Shown in pieces: positions 1 to 10,100 of a stretch of 64,000 nucleotides of DNA (position 1 is its first letter; each line of letters begins with the position of its first letter). Position numbers and translations under genes: made by a program. The DNA is taken from contig JBBHKE010000108.1 in the NCBI GenBank assembly GCA_037447655.1, positions 62,001-126,000 of the forward strand. Reading direction: 5' to 3'. The notes under the pieces are model-generated. The model saw nothing but the letters and a program-made list of their open reading frames with translations, ran no database searches and was not told where the DNA came from. Source of the stretch: Zygnema cylindricum. Taxonomy: Eukaryota; Streptophyta; Zygnematophyceae; Zygnematales; Zygnemataceae.

Positions 1-824
1 GCCAGAAGAGGAATATAGACAGGTGATAGCAAAAAGACTAACGGACCAAGGATTTGATTATGGTTCTTGTAATCAGTAGCCAGTAGCCGCTAGCTTTGTC
101 CTCTAGTCTAGAACCAGTGCTAAGATATATAGTGCGTGATATTTATTTAAACTTGTACTGGTAAATTAAGCCGATTAATGGATTTACAGGATTGTTAACA
201 TAAAGATAGTTAAAATATTTTGTATGCAAACGGTCAGCTAATTTGAACGGAGCACATTAAATGCCGGTTAACATCGAACGGCTCGTATTCAAACCGACAT
301 TGCGGAATAGCCGCTTTGGCTGTTTTCAGACATTGTGTCACCAAGTGCCACGTTGCGCCTCGACACTTGATTACACGATTTGCATGAAACCTGGAGACAA
401 ATTGAAAAGTGATAGGCGTCCCTTCCAAGGCCATGTCGTACAATGGCCGTACAGGAAGTACATCTGCAGCTGTACTTTATTGTATTGTACAATTTTTTGA
501 TTGGATCCGTACATCAATAATAGGAGGTTTAGAGAGGGTTATAGGACTTAAGAGTTTTTGAGTAGATAACCGCCTCTCTCTGAGAGAGCTTGTATAAATA
601 TTGGCATCTTTGCCACCTGATAATTAATCGCGTGGTAGAGCGTTTTGAGTTATTTTTTTTGCATAGGACTTAGGGGAGTCCATCCTTCACAAGGGTGATA
701 GGAACAAGAATCTTTGCCTACTTGGGAGGTAGTTGATTCAAAGGGAATAAGGGCATTTCAAATTATCATAGAGGCTTCAAGTAAGCTGTAGTTTCTGTGC
801 ACTTATGGAGGTCACAGAATTGCA
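1..824 (+). repeat. 3' part of the 5' LTR of copia element A
   Basis: This is the downstream part of a Ty1/copia long terminal repeat; by alignment with the LTRs of elements B and D about 200 bp lies beyond the left edge. It ends in TTGCA at 824, directly before a primer-binding site. It contains the family's CT-rich stretch, a TATAAAT box near 592, and the conserved block around 660-830 shared with the other LTRs. The gag start codon at 805 lies inside it. It is diverged from the other LTRs, which fits an old element. Confidence 0.85.
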
Positions 825-840
825 GGTTAATGGGCCCACC
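825..840 (+). other. Primer-binding site of element A (half-tRNA type)
   Basis: The bases after the LTR are GGTTAATGGGCCCACC. Apart from one inserted A this complements the anticodon stem-loop of plant initiator tRNA-Met, as in Drosophila copia. The insertion would weaken priming. The site is read through as gag codons. Confidence 0.75.
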
Positions 841-2626
841 TTGAGGGTGCCCATTTTCAACAGATCAAGATTCATCTATTGGGAAACGATGATGACCAAT
901 GCTTTGTGTGAAAAACGGTATTGGGGAATACTGAATGGACAAGTGAGGCGTCCACCTCTCGAGGCTCTACCAAGGTTTGGCGGAGTTAGATTTTCAAAGA
1001 TACCGTCTCCTCTTGCGAAGGAGACAGATGATGCGGAAAGCAGTGTGTCGGAGAAAGGAAAGGAGCCAACCACTCCTTTCGCTCCATCTATAGAGACACT
1101 GGTATTAAAAACCGAGGAGAATGATTCAAAAACATGGGACTACAAGAACATGGCAGCAAGGCATTTCATTGTGATGCATCTCACTCAAGGTTTGGCGACA
1201 TCTCATCTTCACATAGTGGCGGTTGCGGATTTGTGGATGACATTGGTGGATATTTAGAGGAGTGGTACCATTCAAGAGCAACAGTTGGTTGGACACAAAC
1301 TGAAGGCATACACTTAGAAAGGGGGGGGAGATGGTGAACCTTTGTAATGATCTGGCATCTTTGTATGCGGAGTTGAAGAGTGGTGGTTGGACAAGAACCA
1401 TGAAAGCAAAGGTCAATACCTTGATCATGAATCTACCAGACAATGACAAGAATGTGGTGAATCGCGTAGAGGATCTGGATGACAACCTATGGATCTGGAG
1501 CTCGGTTGTCTTAATGATCCTTGTCCGAGAGAACACCATTGAGATCTGAAGAGGTGCAAAGAGCGTCTAAGATCTGGCTGCCAGAACAGATCGGTGGAAC
1601 AAGGATCCGAAGAAATCTTATGTAGATATTGGCGAAGGTTGAAATAAGCCTGGAGGATCGAGGACTCTGAAAGGACTCTGAAAATCCCACGGAAGCAGAA
1701 GTGTGCGATTCGAGCTGTTCGAGAAGCTCCGGAAGAAGGTTGGATCATAGACTCAGGTGCCTCAATGTATATGTGTCATGAAAAACAGTTGTTTACAAAG
1801 CTGAAGAAGGTTCCCACTGTAGAGATAGAGTATGGGGATGGGAGAGTAGTGACTACTAATTTAGTGGGATCGGTAGATCTGAAAGTACTGGTGGACGGTC
1901 ATTCGTTGATAGTCACTTTCTCAGATGTACTTTATATAATTCAACTGAGTATGAATCTTATCTCAACTTTTGTTTTAGATGGCAAAGATTTTGAGACCTA
2001 CATTTGGAAAGTAGTCTTTATAGCCAAGTATGATGATGAGATCTACTTTACAACAGAGAAGGGTAGCCAAAGAATGTTTAGGATTAACCTGAGTAATGAA
2101 AAGAAGATAGCTTATTATGTTGGTGTCCTTGATATGATGATATGGCATAAATGTTTGGGTCATGTGCATCTAAACAAATTGAAAGATATGAAAAAGCTGG
2201 GAGTAGTGGAAGGTATTGAGTTTGGAGACAATGAAGTGAAAAGTGATTGTGGCGGATGTGCCCAAAATAAGGCCCACAAACTGACCTTTCCAAAAACTGC
2301 TACATATAAAGGAGAAAAGGTATTGGATCTGGTCCACATGGATATTTGGGAGCCGGCCAAAGTGCCTTTAGTGGGAGGGAAAAGATTCATGCTCACCATA
2401 ATTGATGATTTGTCAAGATATTCGAGAGTTTATGTTCTTAAGTCAAATTCTAAAGCATTGGTATACTTTAAAGAGTACAAAGCTTGGAGTGAAACGCTTC
2501 GTGGAACTCCCATTAAAAGAATCATGAGTGATAATGGAAGGGAATACACATCTAATCAGTTTGAAGATTTTTTGAAAGATGAGGGAGTACAACACCAAAA
2601 ACGGTTCCACATGAGTAAGAACAGAA

Positions 2627-2631
2627 TAGTT
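2627..2631. repeat. Left target-site duplication of element B (TAGTT)
   Basis: TAGTT here is repeated exactly at 9067-9071, on the other side of element B. A 5-bp duplication is normal for copia integration. It lies inside element A's integrase sequence. Confidence 0.9.
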
Positions 2632-3672
2632 TGTAACTCTGAGACCTCCATAAGTCCTCAGAGTGGACAGCTTCCAAGAAGCCTCTAGGATAATCCTGAC
2701 CCCTTTGTGTTTAAGCAAAAATAACTGCCACCCTGGCAGACAAAAACCCTGACAACCTGCACCCCAGTGAAGGCAAGACTCCCCTGAGTCAGTAGCAAAA
2801 AGAATCTCTGAATTTGCTCCCCTGAGCAGTAAGTTATGGAGGGTCAAAGTTGACCTTTTGTACAGAAGCTCTCTGGGAGAGAGGGTCCTATCTTCTAATT
2901 TTTCTAAGTCCTATCTCTCTCACAGACTCTATCTACTGATGTACGGAACCAATCAGAATTGAGTTCCGTACGCAAAAGTACAGCCGCCGGTGTACTTTCA
3001 CTACGGACATTGTACGACATGGCCTAAATGTCGACACATGTCAAATCCGGATTCGGTGCCATAATCTCCGGAGATTCTACAATCCAACGGAATTTCGCCA
3101 CGTGTCATCCGATGTGGCAATGGCCACAAACCGCCGAAATCTCCCTCCGCGATCTCGGCGCTAATTCCGGCCGTCCGATTAAATTCAGATTTAATCTTAG
3201 CCGTAATAAATACATGCGCGGTATTTATTTCACTTCCGAAACAAATGCGCGGTATTGATTCGTAATCCGTACCGTCATCCGTACCGGATCTATGTATCCC
3301 GTAATCCGTAACAGTTAAATGAATTTATCGTACGTATACATCTTTAAAATATTATCTAACTATATAGTATGTATCACTATAGCTAGACCTAACGGCTAAG
3401 GCTACCGGCTATTTCCTATCTGCCGGCCGGTAGGTACAGGGATCAAATCATGTCGCCAACGCTTAACTTTTAATTAAATAAATAAACCCTAGTATTAAAT
3501 TCCCGTAAACTTCAGGATAGCCAAGGTAGCCATGGCTCTAGCTTTCTCTCCAACTTCTCAGTGACTGCAACAAGTTTGAGAGTTGGAGAGAGAAGTTAGA
3601 GATAGACTGCCTCGGCTTCTTTCTATTTCTATTTAGACCTAGAAAATACTAATAAATCCATTAGTTTCTACA
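2632..3672 (-). repeat. 3' LTR of element B
   Basis: This 1041-bp repeat runs TGTAACTCTGAG to TTAGTTTCTACA on the plus strand. It contains a CACGTGTC motif near 3100, inverted-repeat sequence near 3420-3455, and the family's CT-rich stretches. It differs from the other copy at 8026-9066 by only a few substitutions. Confidence 0.95.
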
Positions 3673-3685
3673 CTCCCCTTATTTT
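3673..3685 (-). other. Polypurine tract of element B
   Basis: Read on the minus strand, this is AAAATAAGGGGAG, immediately after the pol stop codon and immediately before the LTR. It is the expected plus-strand primer for reverse transcription. Confidence 0.8.
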
Positions 3686-6247
3686 CTAGTCAATCTTTAA
3701 TTTCAGACCACACTTCTCCCTGCAAAAAATTAGCTTAGGGGAAGGCACAGGTTTGGTCATCATATCTGCTACCATCTCACTATCTGGTCTGTACTCTAAA
3801 CTGATTATTTTGTTTTCTACTTTCTCTCTAACAAAGCTGAGTCTGATGTCCATGTGTTTGGCTTTAAAATGGTGTTTAGGATTGGCAGAAATAGCGATTG
3901 CTGCCTGATTATCACAAAATATTTTCTGCACACCACTCTTAAGGTGACCAAGCTCACCAAGCAAAGACTTGACCCACATCAATTCTTTTACAGCAGAGCA
4001 AGAGGCCATATACTCAGCCTCCATGGTGGACTGAGCAATAACCTTTTGCTGTTTGCTACTCCAAAAGCAAGCCCCATCACCCACATATAATACATATCCA
4101 GAAGTACATCTCCTCATCGGATCATCACCATAACTGGCATCACTCCAAGTAGTGATGTCAGTATTCTCCCCACCCAAATGCAACCATAGATCTCGAGTTC
4201 CTACCAAATATCTAAGGACTCTCTTAGCTGCCTCCCAATCCCTTTTAGTGGGAGCATTTAGACTTCTACTCAGCACTCCTACAGCTGCAGCTAAATCCGG
4301 CCGGGTACAATTCATAAAATAGATTAGACTTCCCACTACTTGCCTGTAAGGAATAGTCTGCATGAACTTCTGTTCATCAGGAGATAATTCCTCGTCTAAG
4401 ACTATGACTCCTTCTTCCTCACTCCCCTCACTTCCCTTCTTCAACTCCATTGGAGTTGTACAACTATTAGCTTTATCCATTTGAAATTTTTCAAGCATGT
4501 TCCCTATTGCTTCCTTTTGAGTCAGTTTTATAATTTTCCTTTTCCGGTCTCTCTCTACTTGAATTCCCAAAATATATCTTGCTTCTCCCATATCCTTCAT
4601 TTCAAATCTCCCCTTAAGATCGGTTTTCAGTTTGTTAATTTTTTCCATTGATTTACTTAATACAAGCAAATCATCAACATAAATTGCAATAAATATCAAA
4701 CCTTCCTCATCTTCAAAAACATAGATTGAGTGATCTGAGCTGATCCGAATATATCCCAGACCGGTAAGAAACTCATCAAGCTTCTTATTCCATTGTCGAG
4801 GTGCCTGTTTCAAACCATAAAGAGATTTAATCAGCCGGCATACCTTACTCTCCTCTCCTTCCTCCACAAAACCTTCGGGTTGTCGCATGAAGATCTCCTC
4901 TTCCAATTCTCCATGCAGAAAGGCTGTCTTGATGTCCATCTGATGCACTTCCATGTCTTCCGCCGCTGCTAAACTGAGAAGTATGCGGACGGAGGGAAAT
5001 CTGACCACCGGGGCAAAGGTTTCCTCGTAGTCAATTCCTTCCTTTTGTGTAAATCCCTTTGCCACTAATCTGGCCTTGTAGCGTTCGATTGTGTTATCTG
5101 GGTTCAGTTTTAATTTGAAGACCCACTTACAACCAATTGCTTTTCGGTTAGGTGGACAGTCCACCAGCTCCCAAGTATCAGCTGCCATGATTGAAGCCAT
5201 CTCCTCATTGATGGCTGTCTTCCACCGGTTTCTTTCTGGACAAGTCATCGCCTCTCTATAAGATTGAGGTTCATCTTGATGAGATAGTTTAGTTACCTTG
5301 TTATTAACCTGTTTTTCTTGCAGTCTTTTGCTACTTCTCCTCCCCCCCTCAAAATCTGATGCCGGAATAGATGGTTCTCGTGAATTCTTTCGAACAAACT
5401 CGGCTTCTCCCCTATCCCTTGATCCCGAATCAATTTCCACCACGTCTTCCGCTTCGAGTAGAGTTGTCACTGGAGTTTCCACAGCCGAGTCCTTTTCGGT
5501 CTGATTTGTTCTTGCAAGAATGTCATCTTCTCTAAAACCTGGATAGTTAGGAAGCTCAAAGTCATCGGAATTTTCTGACTCAAATCTGATTTTTACTGAC
5601 TTTGTATATTTGAAGGGATCCACAGACTTTCCTTCATCCATAACTACTAGATGCTTTACTAAGATTATATCTTCCCTTTTTAAATCATAAACTCTATATC
5701 CTTTAACATCTTCATCATATCCTAATAAGTATCCCGGTTTTCCTTTAGGATCTAGCTTCCAATTGGACCGATCAGTATCTAGACTGAATACTTGACTACC
5801 GAAAACCTTTAAGTGAGATATGTCTGGTTTCCGGCCTGTCCATCTCTCATAAGGTGTTTGATCTTTTATAGCTGAAGTAAGAACTCTATTCTTGAGGTAA
5901 TTAGCACAGTTCATTGCTTCTGCCCAAAACCTTTTTCCTATCTTTTTATCTGACAACATACTTCTAGCACTATCACTTAGTGTTCTATTTAACCTTTCAG
6001 CTACCCCATTCTGTTCCGGATTTTCTGGAACTGTCTTTTGGTGTTGAACCCCATCTTCCCTCAGAAAATCCTCAAACTGGTTAGAAGTATACTCTCCACC
6101 ATTGTCACTCCTTACTCTCTTGATTGGAGTTTCATGGAGTTTTTCGCTCCATGCTTTATATTGTCTAAAACAATCCTCAGCTTCGGACTTGTTTTTCAAA
6201 AAATATACCCGGGAATACCGAGACCAATCATCAGTTATAGTCATCAT
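3686..6247 (-). CDS. Element B pol, downstream frame: integrase core, reverse transcriptase, RNase H
   Basis: This 853-residue frame is the second part of the element's polyprotein. It starts within the integrase core (MMTITDDWSRYSRVYF). The core's second Asp lies in RSDNGGEY (about residue 46) and its Glu follows in NPEQNGVAERLNRTL. The copia reverse transcriptase begins at about residue 340 (WELVDCPPNRKAIGCKWVF) and has the catalytic YVDD near residue 525. RNase H follows, with WSDASYGDD near residue 700, the conserved STMEAEYMA motif and CDNQAAI. No internal stop is present and all catalytic motifs are visible. Its first codons overlap the upstream gag frame by 17 bp in another phase. In element D the two halves are continuous at the matching position, so the split is a one-base indel, not a programmed arrangement. 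The first Met is probably not a true start. Confidence 0.9.
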   Translation of the reverse strand: MMTITDDWSRYSRVYFLKNKSEAEDCFRQYKAWSEKLHETPIKRVRSDNGGEYTSNQFEDFLREDGVQHQKTVPENPEQNGVAERLNRTLSDSARSMLSDKKIGKRFWAEAMNCANYLKNRVLTSAIKDQTPYERWTGRKPDISHLKVFGSQVFSLDTDRSNWKLDPKGKPGYLLGYDEDVKGYRVYDLKREDIILVKHLVVMDEGKSVDPFKYTKSVKIRFESENSDDFELPNYPGFREDDILARTNQTEKDSAVETPVTTLLEAEDVVEIDSGSRDRGEAEFVRKNSREPSIPASDFEGGRRSSKRLQEKQVNNKVTKLSHQDEPQSYREAMTCPERNRWKTAINEEMASIMAADTWELVDCPPNRKAIGCKWVFKLKLNPDNTIERYKARLVAKGFTQKEGIDYEETFAPVVRFPSVRILLSLAAAEDMEVHQMDIKTAFLHGELEEEIFMRQPEGFVEEGEESKVCRLIKSLYGLKQAPRQWNKKLDEFLTGLGYIRISSDHSIYVFEDEEGLIFIAIYVDDLLVLSKSMEKINKLKTDLKGRFEMKDMGEARYILGIQVERDRKRKIIKLTQKEAIGNMLEKFQMDKANSCTTPMELKKGSEGSEEEGVIVLDEELSPDEQKFMQTIPYRQVVGSLIYFMNCTRPDLAAAVGVLSRSLNAPTKRDWEAAKRVLRYLVGTRDLWLHLGGENTDITTWSDASYGDDPMRRCTSGYVLYVGDGACFWSSKQQKVIAQSTMEAEYMASCSAVKELMWVKSLLGELGHLKSGVQKIFCDNQAAIAISANPKHHFKAKHMDIRLSFVREKVENKIISLEYRPDSEMVADMMTKPVPSPKLIFCREKCGLKLKID

Positions 6248-8045
6248 AAATCTCTTCCCCCCCCGGTGAGGGCACTCTAGCCGGTCCCCAAATATCTGTG
6301 TGTACTAGATCTAGAAGTTTTTCTCCCTTATAGGTGGCTGTTTTAGGAAAGGGTAATCTGTGTGCTTTACCTTGAGCACATCCACTACAATCACTTATAT
6401 CATCACTCTCACTGAACTGAATCCCTTCCACCACTCCCATCTTTTTCATCTCTCTTAACTTATCTAGATTCACATGCCCAAGCCTCTTATGCCACATCAT
6501 AATATCATGAACACCAGCATAGTAAAGTTTCTTCTTTTCATTACTTAAGATCAGCCTAAACATCCCATGGCTACCTTTCTCAGCAATGAAATAGACATCA
6601 TCCTCAAAACTAGCAGTAAAGACTCCTTCCCTAGTGCTAGTAAAAAAACCCTTATCATCTAATACTGATGTAGAGATAAGATTTTTGTTCAGCTCCGGAA
6701 TAAACAATACATCGGAGAATGTTAATATGGATGTCTTTCCTTCTACTAACACTTTTAGATCTACCGATCCTACAAGAGTAGTGATGACTATCCTCCCATC
6801 CTCGTACTCTATCTCTACGGTGGGAATCTTTCTTATCTTAGTGAACATGTGTCTATCCTTACACATGTGCATGGAAGCACCTGAATCTACAATCCAGCTT
6901 GCTTCACCTTTCAATCCGCCGTAAGCACATTTCTGCCTCCGTGGAATTTCGACCTCTTTTTTCGCCTCCAACTCCTCATCCAAAAGAAGCTCATCGTCCT
7001 CTTCCTCGGATTCAGCCTCAAGTACCTGTGTGACAAGGGCCTTTTTCTTTCCTCTCGAGCTACCACCGGTCTGCCCCTCCTTTAACCGAAGCTCGGTTAG
7101 CTTAGTGCACTCTGCCATATAGTGCCCCGGTTTCTTACAAAAATGACATAGACCTTTGGGAGCCCTTGGTTCGAACTCATCTGCCTGTTTTTTCTGCTCC
7201 CTACCCCCATAGTTTCCGACCGGTTTTCGGGAATCCCTGTTCCTCCAATCAGTCGCTGTTGCCAAGGCTTGGCCACTCTTTCCTCCCCTTCGGATCTCAA
7301 TTGTATTCTCTTGAACGAGAATCATCCCTACCACTGAGTTCCATATCCACCTTGAGTCAGGCAAGTCCTGCACACGGTAAACTATGTTCACGAACTCATC
7401 AGGTAACTTCATCAGTAAACAGTTAACCTTTTCTTTTTCACTAAAATCTTTTCCCGCACTGTGTAGCTCCATGAAGAGTGTAGCAAGCTCATTGCAAAAA
7501 TCCAACATATTTCCCCCTTTGTATACATACTCCTTAACTTTCTGATCAGCCAACTGTTGTTGCTGAATCGTACCACTTCGGTACATCTCTATGAGAGCCA
7601 TCCAAAGATCGGATGCTCTTTCTACCTGCAAATGAGGACATGCAAGTCCTTGAGTGAGATGGCGTAGGATGAAGTGCTTTGCCGCCATATTGTTGAAGTC
7701 CCAGGTTTCAGTATCATTCTCCTCGTTCCTCGGAATAGGTGACATGAATGCTAAACCAGTTGTTATTGGTGTGGTCGCCTCCTTCTCCTTTCCTTTGTCC
7801 ACCACCTCTCCTTCCTTTGTTTCCTCCGTTGAAGGTGAATCCTCTTTCCTGGTGAATCTGCTTCCTCCAAACCCTGGAGGAATTCCAAGACTTGATGGAC
7901 GCCCCAATCGTCCACTCACTATCCCCCAAAACCTTTTTTCGCATAGAGCTCCTATCATCATACTTTCCCAGTATATGAAGCCAGTTCCATTAAAGATTGG
8001 TACCCTAGAGGGTGGGCCCATAACCTGTAACTCTGAGACCTCCAT
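6231..8045 (-). CDS. Element B gag, protease and integrase N-terminus
   Basis: This 604-residue frame starts at an ATG at 8045-8043, which lies 20 nt inside the 5' LTR, and reads through the primer-binding site. Residues 1 to about 290 are a copia-type gag (WESMMIGALCEKRFWGI; WDFNNMAAKHFILRHL). A CCHC zinc knuckle (CHFCKKPGHYMAEC) lies near residue 300 and an acidic linker near 340. The aspartic protease active site DSGAS is near residue 386. The integrase zinc-binding region (WHKRLGHVNL through CSGCAQGK) is near residues 515-560. The frame leaves the polyprotein at PSPGG, where one extra G in a run of eight shifts it to a short tail and stop. The ATG was chosen because the frame is open from it and element A has a start at the same place. 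Confidence 0.9.
   Translation of the reverse strand: MEVSELQVMGPPSRVPIFNGTGFIYWESMMIGALCEKRFWGIVSGRLGRPSSLGIPPGFGGSRFTRKEDSPSTEETKEGEVVDKGKEKEATTPITTGLAFMSPIPRNEENDTETWDFNNMAAKHFILRHLTQGLACPHLQVERASDLWMALIEMYRSGTIQQQQLADQKVKEYVYKGGNMLDFCNELATLFMELHSAGKDFSEKEKVNCLLMKLPDEFVNIVYRVQDLPDSRWIWNSVVGMILVQENTIEIRRGGKSGQALATATDWRNRDSRKPVGNYGGREQKKQADEFEPRAPKGLCHFCKKPGHYMAECTKLTELRLKEGQTGGSSRGKKKALVTQVLEAESEEEDDELLLDEELEAKKEVEIPRRQKCAYGGLKGEASWIVDSGASMHMCKDRHMFTKIRKIPTVEIEYEDGRIVITTLVGSVDLKVLVEGKTSILTFSDVLFIPELNKNLISTSVLDDKGFFTSTREGVFTASFEDDVYFIAEKGSHGMFRLILSNEKKKLYYAGVHDIMMWHKRLGHVNLDKLREMKKMGVVEGIQFSESDDISDCSGCAQGKAHRLPFPKTATYKGEKLLDLVHTDIWGPARVPSPGGEEIYDDYN
8011..8025 (-). other. Primer-binding site of element B, initiator tRNA-Met anticodon region
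   Basis: On the plus strand this is GGTGGGCCCATAACC, directly adjoining the LTR. It is identical, from memory of the tRNA sequence, to 15 nt of plant initiator tRNA-Met spanning the CAT anticodon. Most plant copia elements instead complement the tRNA 3' end. This arrangement implies priming by a 5' half-tRNA, as established for Drosophila copia. Confidence 0.85.
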
Positions 8046-9066
8046 AAGTCCTCAGAGTGGACAGCTTCCAAGAAGCCTCTAGGATAATCCTGACCCCTTT
8101 GTGTTTAAGCAAAAATAACTGCCACCCTGGCAGACAAAAACCCTGACAACCTGCACCCCAGTGAAGGCAAGACTCCCCTGAGTTAGTAGCAAAAAGAATC
8201 TCTGAATTTGCTCCCCTGAGCAGTAAGTTATGGAGGGTCAAAGTTGACCTTTTGTACAGAAGCTCTCTGGGAGAGAGGGTCCTATCTTCTAATTTTTCTA
8301 AGTCCTATCTCTCTCACAGACTCTATCTACTGATGTACGGAACCAATCAGAATTGAGTTCCGTACGCAAAAGTACAGCCGCCGGTGTACTTTCACTACGG
8401 ACATTGTACGACATGGCCTAAATGTCGACACATGTCAAATCCGGATTCGGTGCCATAATCTCCGGAGATTCTACAATCCAACGGAATTTTGCCACGTGTC
8501 ATCCGATGTGGCGATGGCCACAAACCGCCGAAATCTCCCTCCGCGATCTCGGCGCTAATTCCGGCCGTCCGATTAAATTCAGATTTAATCTTAGCCGTAA
8601 TAAATACATGCGCGGTATTTATTTCACTTCCGAAACAAATGCGCGGTATTGATTCGTAATCCGTACCGTCATCCGTACCGGATCTATGTATCCCGTAATC
8701 CGTAACAGTTAAATGAATTTATCGTACGTATACATCTTTAAATTATTATCTAACTATATAGTATGTATCACTATAGCTAGACCTAACGGCTAAGGCTACT
8801 GGCTATTTCCTATCTGCCGGCCGGTAGGTACAGGGATCAAATCCTGTCGCCGGCGCTTAACTTTTAATTAAATAAATAAACCCTAGTATTAAATTCCCGT
8901 AAACTTCAGGATAGCCAAGGTAGCCATGGCTCTAGCTTTCTCTCCAACTTCTCAATGACTGCAACAAGTTTGAGAGTTGGAGAGAGAAGTTAGAGATAGA
9001 CTGCCTCGGCTTCTTTCTATTTCTATTTAGACCTAGAAAATACTAATAAATCCATTAGTTTCTACA
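8026..9066 (-). repeat. 5' LTR of element B
   Basis: This 1041-bp partner of the 2632-3672 repeat has the same TGTA and TACA ends. It ends next to the primer-binding site and carries the gag ATG. The hairpin near 8816-8854 is better preserved here than in the other copy. Confidence 0.95.
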
Positions 9067-9087
9067 TAGTTTAGCTGAAAGGTTGAA
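9067..9087 (+). pseudogene. Right target duplication of B and resumed fragment of element A integrase
   Basis: TAGTT (9067-9071) duplicates 2627-2631. The next 16 bp resume element A's integrase (AERLN in elements B and D). After about 9087 similarity to copia ends, so A was already truncated or joined to other DNA here. Confidence 0.75.
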
Positions 9088-10100
9088 CATGTAATTCTAT
9101 GGGCTCCATTGCCACACAAAAATCGCAGATCCAAAGAAACTTATCTATATAGTGTTGACTCCAAGTTAATACAAACCCAAATGACTAATACCTTGTCAAT
9201 CATAACCCCAATACAGAATCACCCTTGTGAAAACTATTGATCTATGAACACCGGTGCAGGTGGAGGAGCAGCAGTAGTGGTAGAAGTAGACATGATACAC
9301 TCTCATAAGCTATCAAGAATTCTATCAAACAGCTGTTTTCAAGTGCTCGCCAAATCTTATACAAGCATCCAAACCTCACAAAACTCTATCAGAATATAGA
9401 GTAGCATAAAAAATGACAACTCCCAAAGTTTCAGCACAATTGACCCGAGAACACTCAAGATATAATACTCAGAAGTTTCCCAAAAACTGTCTGCAGTTTA
9501 CTACTTGGAAGTCTGGATACATAAAAAGCTCTAAGTCCTAAGTCTTATACTATCAGTGTTCTATCGCCGATACAAGTGTACCTCAGAGATACGTCGAAAA
9601 TCAACCCACCTACTGATATCTACGTGTTCCTAATCGTGCCAACCCAATCTATCATCGTACAGTCAATATTACTCAGATTGTATATTAAGTGATTATACAA
9701 ATACTTTTCGGCTAAGTCACTTATGATACTCTTATAAATCTCGTCCGTTGACCTGATTTGTATTAATCGAAGTTGCGTTTTCCCGTATTGGATCACATTC
9801 ACATCACCCGCGGCTGCGGTGTCCCGCACCGAATTATATATAAGATAGCAGCAGTTGCGTTGTCTGTACGAATCATATCCTAAGTAACCCCAGCTGCGTT
9901 TGTCCTGTTTGTGTCGCAGCTTCGCTACTGCGCTTCTCTGTCTGCATAGCAGCTGCGCTGCTACGCTGCTCTATCAGCATAGCTGCTGCGTTGTCCTGTA
10001 CTGCACTCAAGTGATGACTCATATCCTTTTGAAACTTACGCTACAAACTACTACTTTTATGCCGTCATACTCGTATACCGAGACTTAAAGCTTTCCGAAA
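9088..10100. other. Unassigned sequence between copia remnants
   Basis: No gene is recognised. A degenerate GCTGC/GCAGC-rich imperfect repeat occupies about 9845-9990. On the minus strand a short frame beginning MSTSTTTAAPPPAP opens at 9291 and stops after 19 codons. It resembles the start of a gag from another LTR element, but I could not identify it. Confidence 0.4.

Larger units (their letters stand above)
805..2631 (+). pseudogene. Degenerate gag-protease-integrase of copia element A
   Basis: This is the broken gag-pol reading frame of an old plus-strand copia element. The gag start (MEVTELQ) is at 805 and the first frame stops at 1258. Further gag pieces lie at 1331-1549. The zinc knuckle present in elements B and D is missing: sequence after about 1560 jumps toward the protease. 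The protease motif (DSGAS, here followed by MYMC) lies near 1750-1785 and opens a longer frame (1765-2631). That frame carries the integrase HHCC zinc finger (WHKCLGHVHLNKL through CGGCAQNK) and part of the DDE core (MSDNGREYTSNQFEDF). At 2631 the frame is cut by insertion of element B, and only about 16 bp of it resume at 9072. No reverse transcriptase follows, so the element is dead and 3' truncated. Confidence 0.85.
2632..9066 (-). mobile_element. Nearly intact Ty1/copia retrotransposon B
   Basis: This 6435-bp minus-strand LTR retrotransposon has two 1041-bp LTRs (2632-3672 and 8026-9066), each bounded by TGTA and TACA, and a TAGTT duplication on both sides. Internal order in the element's direction is primer-binding site, gag, zinc knuckle, protease, integrase, reverse transcriptase, RNase H, polypurine tract. 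Integrase before reverse transcriptase defines copia. By eye the LTRs differ at roughly nine or ten positions, so insertion is recent compared with A, C and D. The coding region is interrupted by one extra G in a homopolymer (near 6260) that splits gag-pol into two overlapping frames. B sits inside element A in the opposite orientation. Confidence 0.95.
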
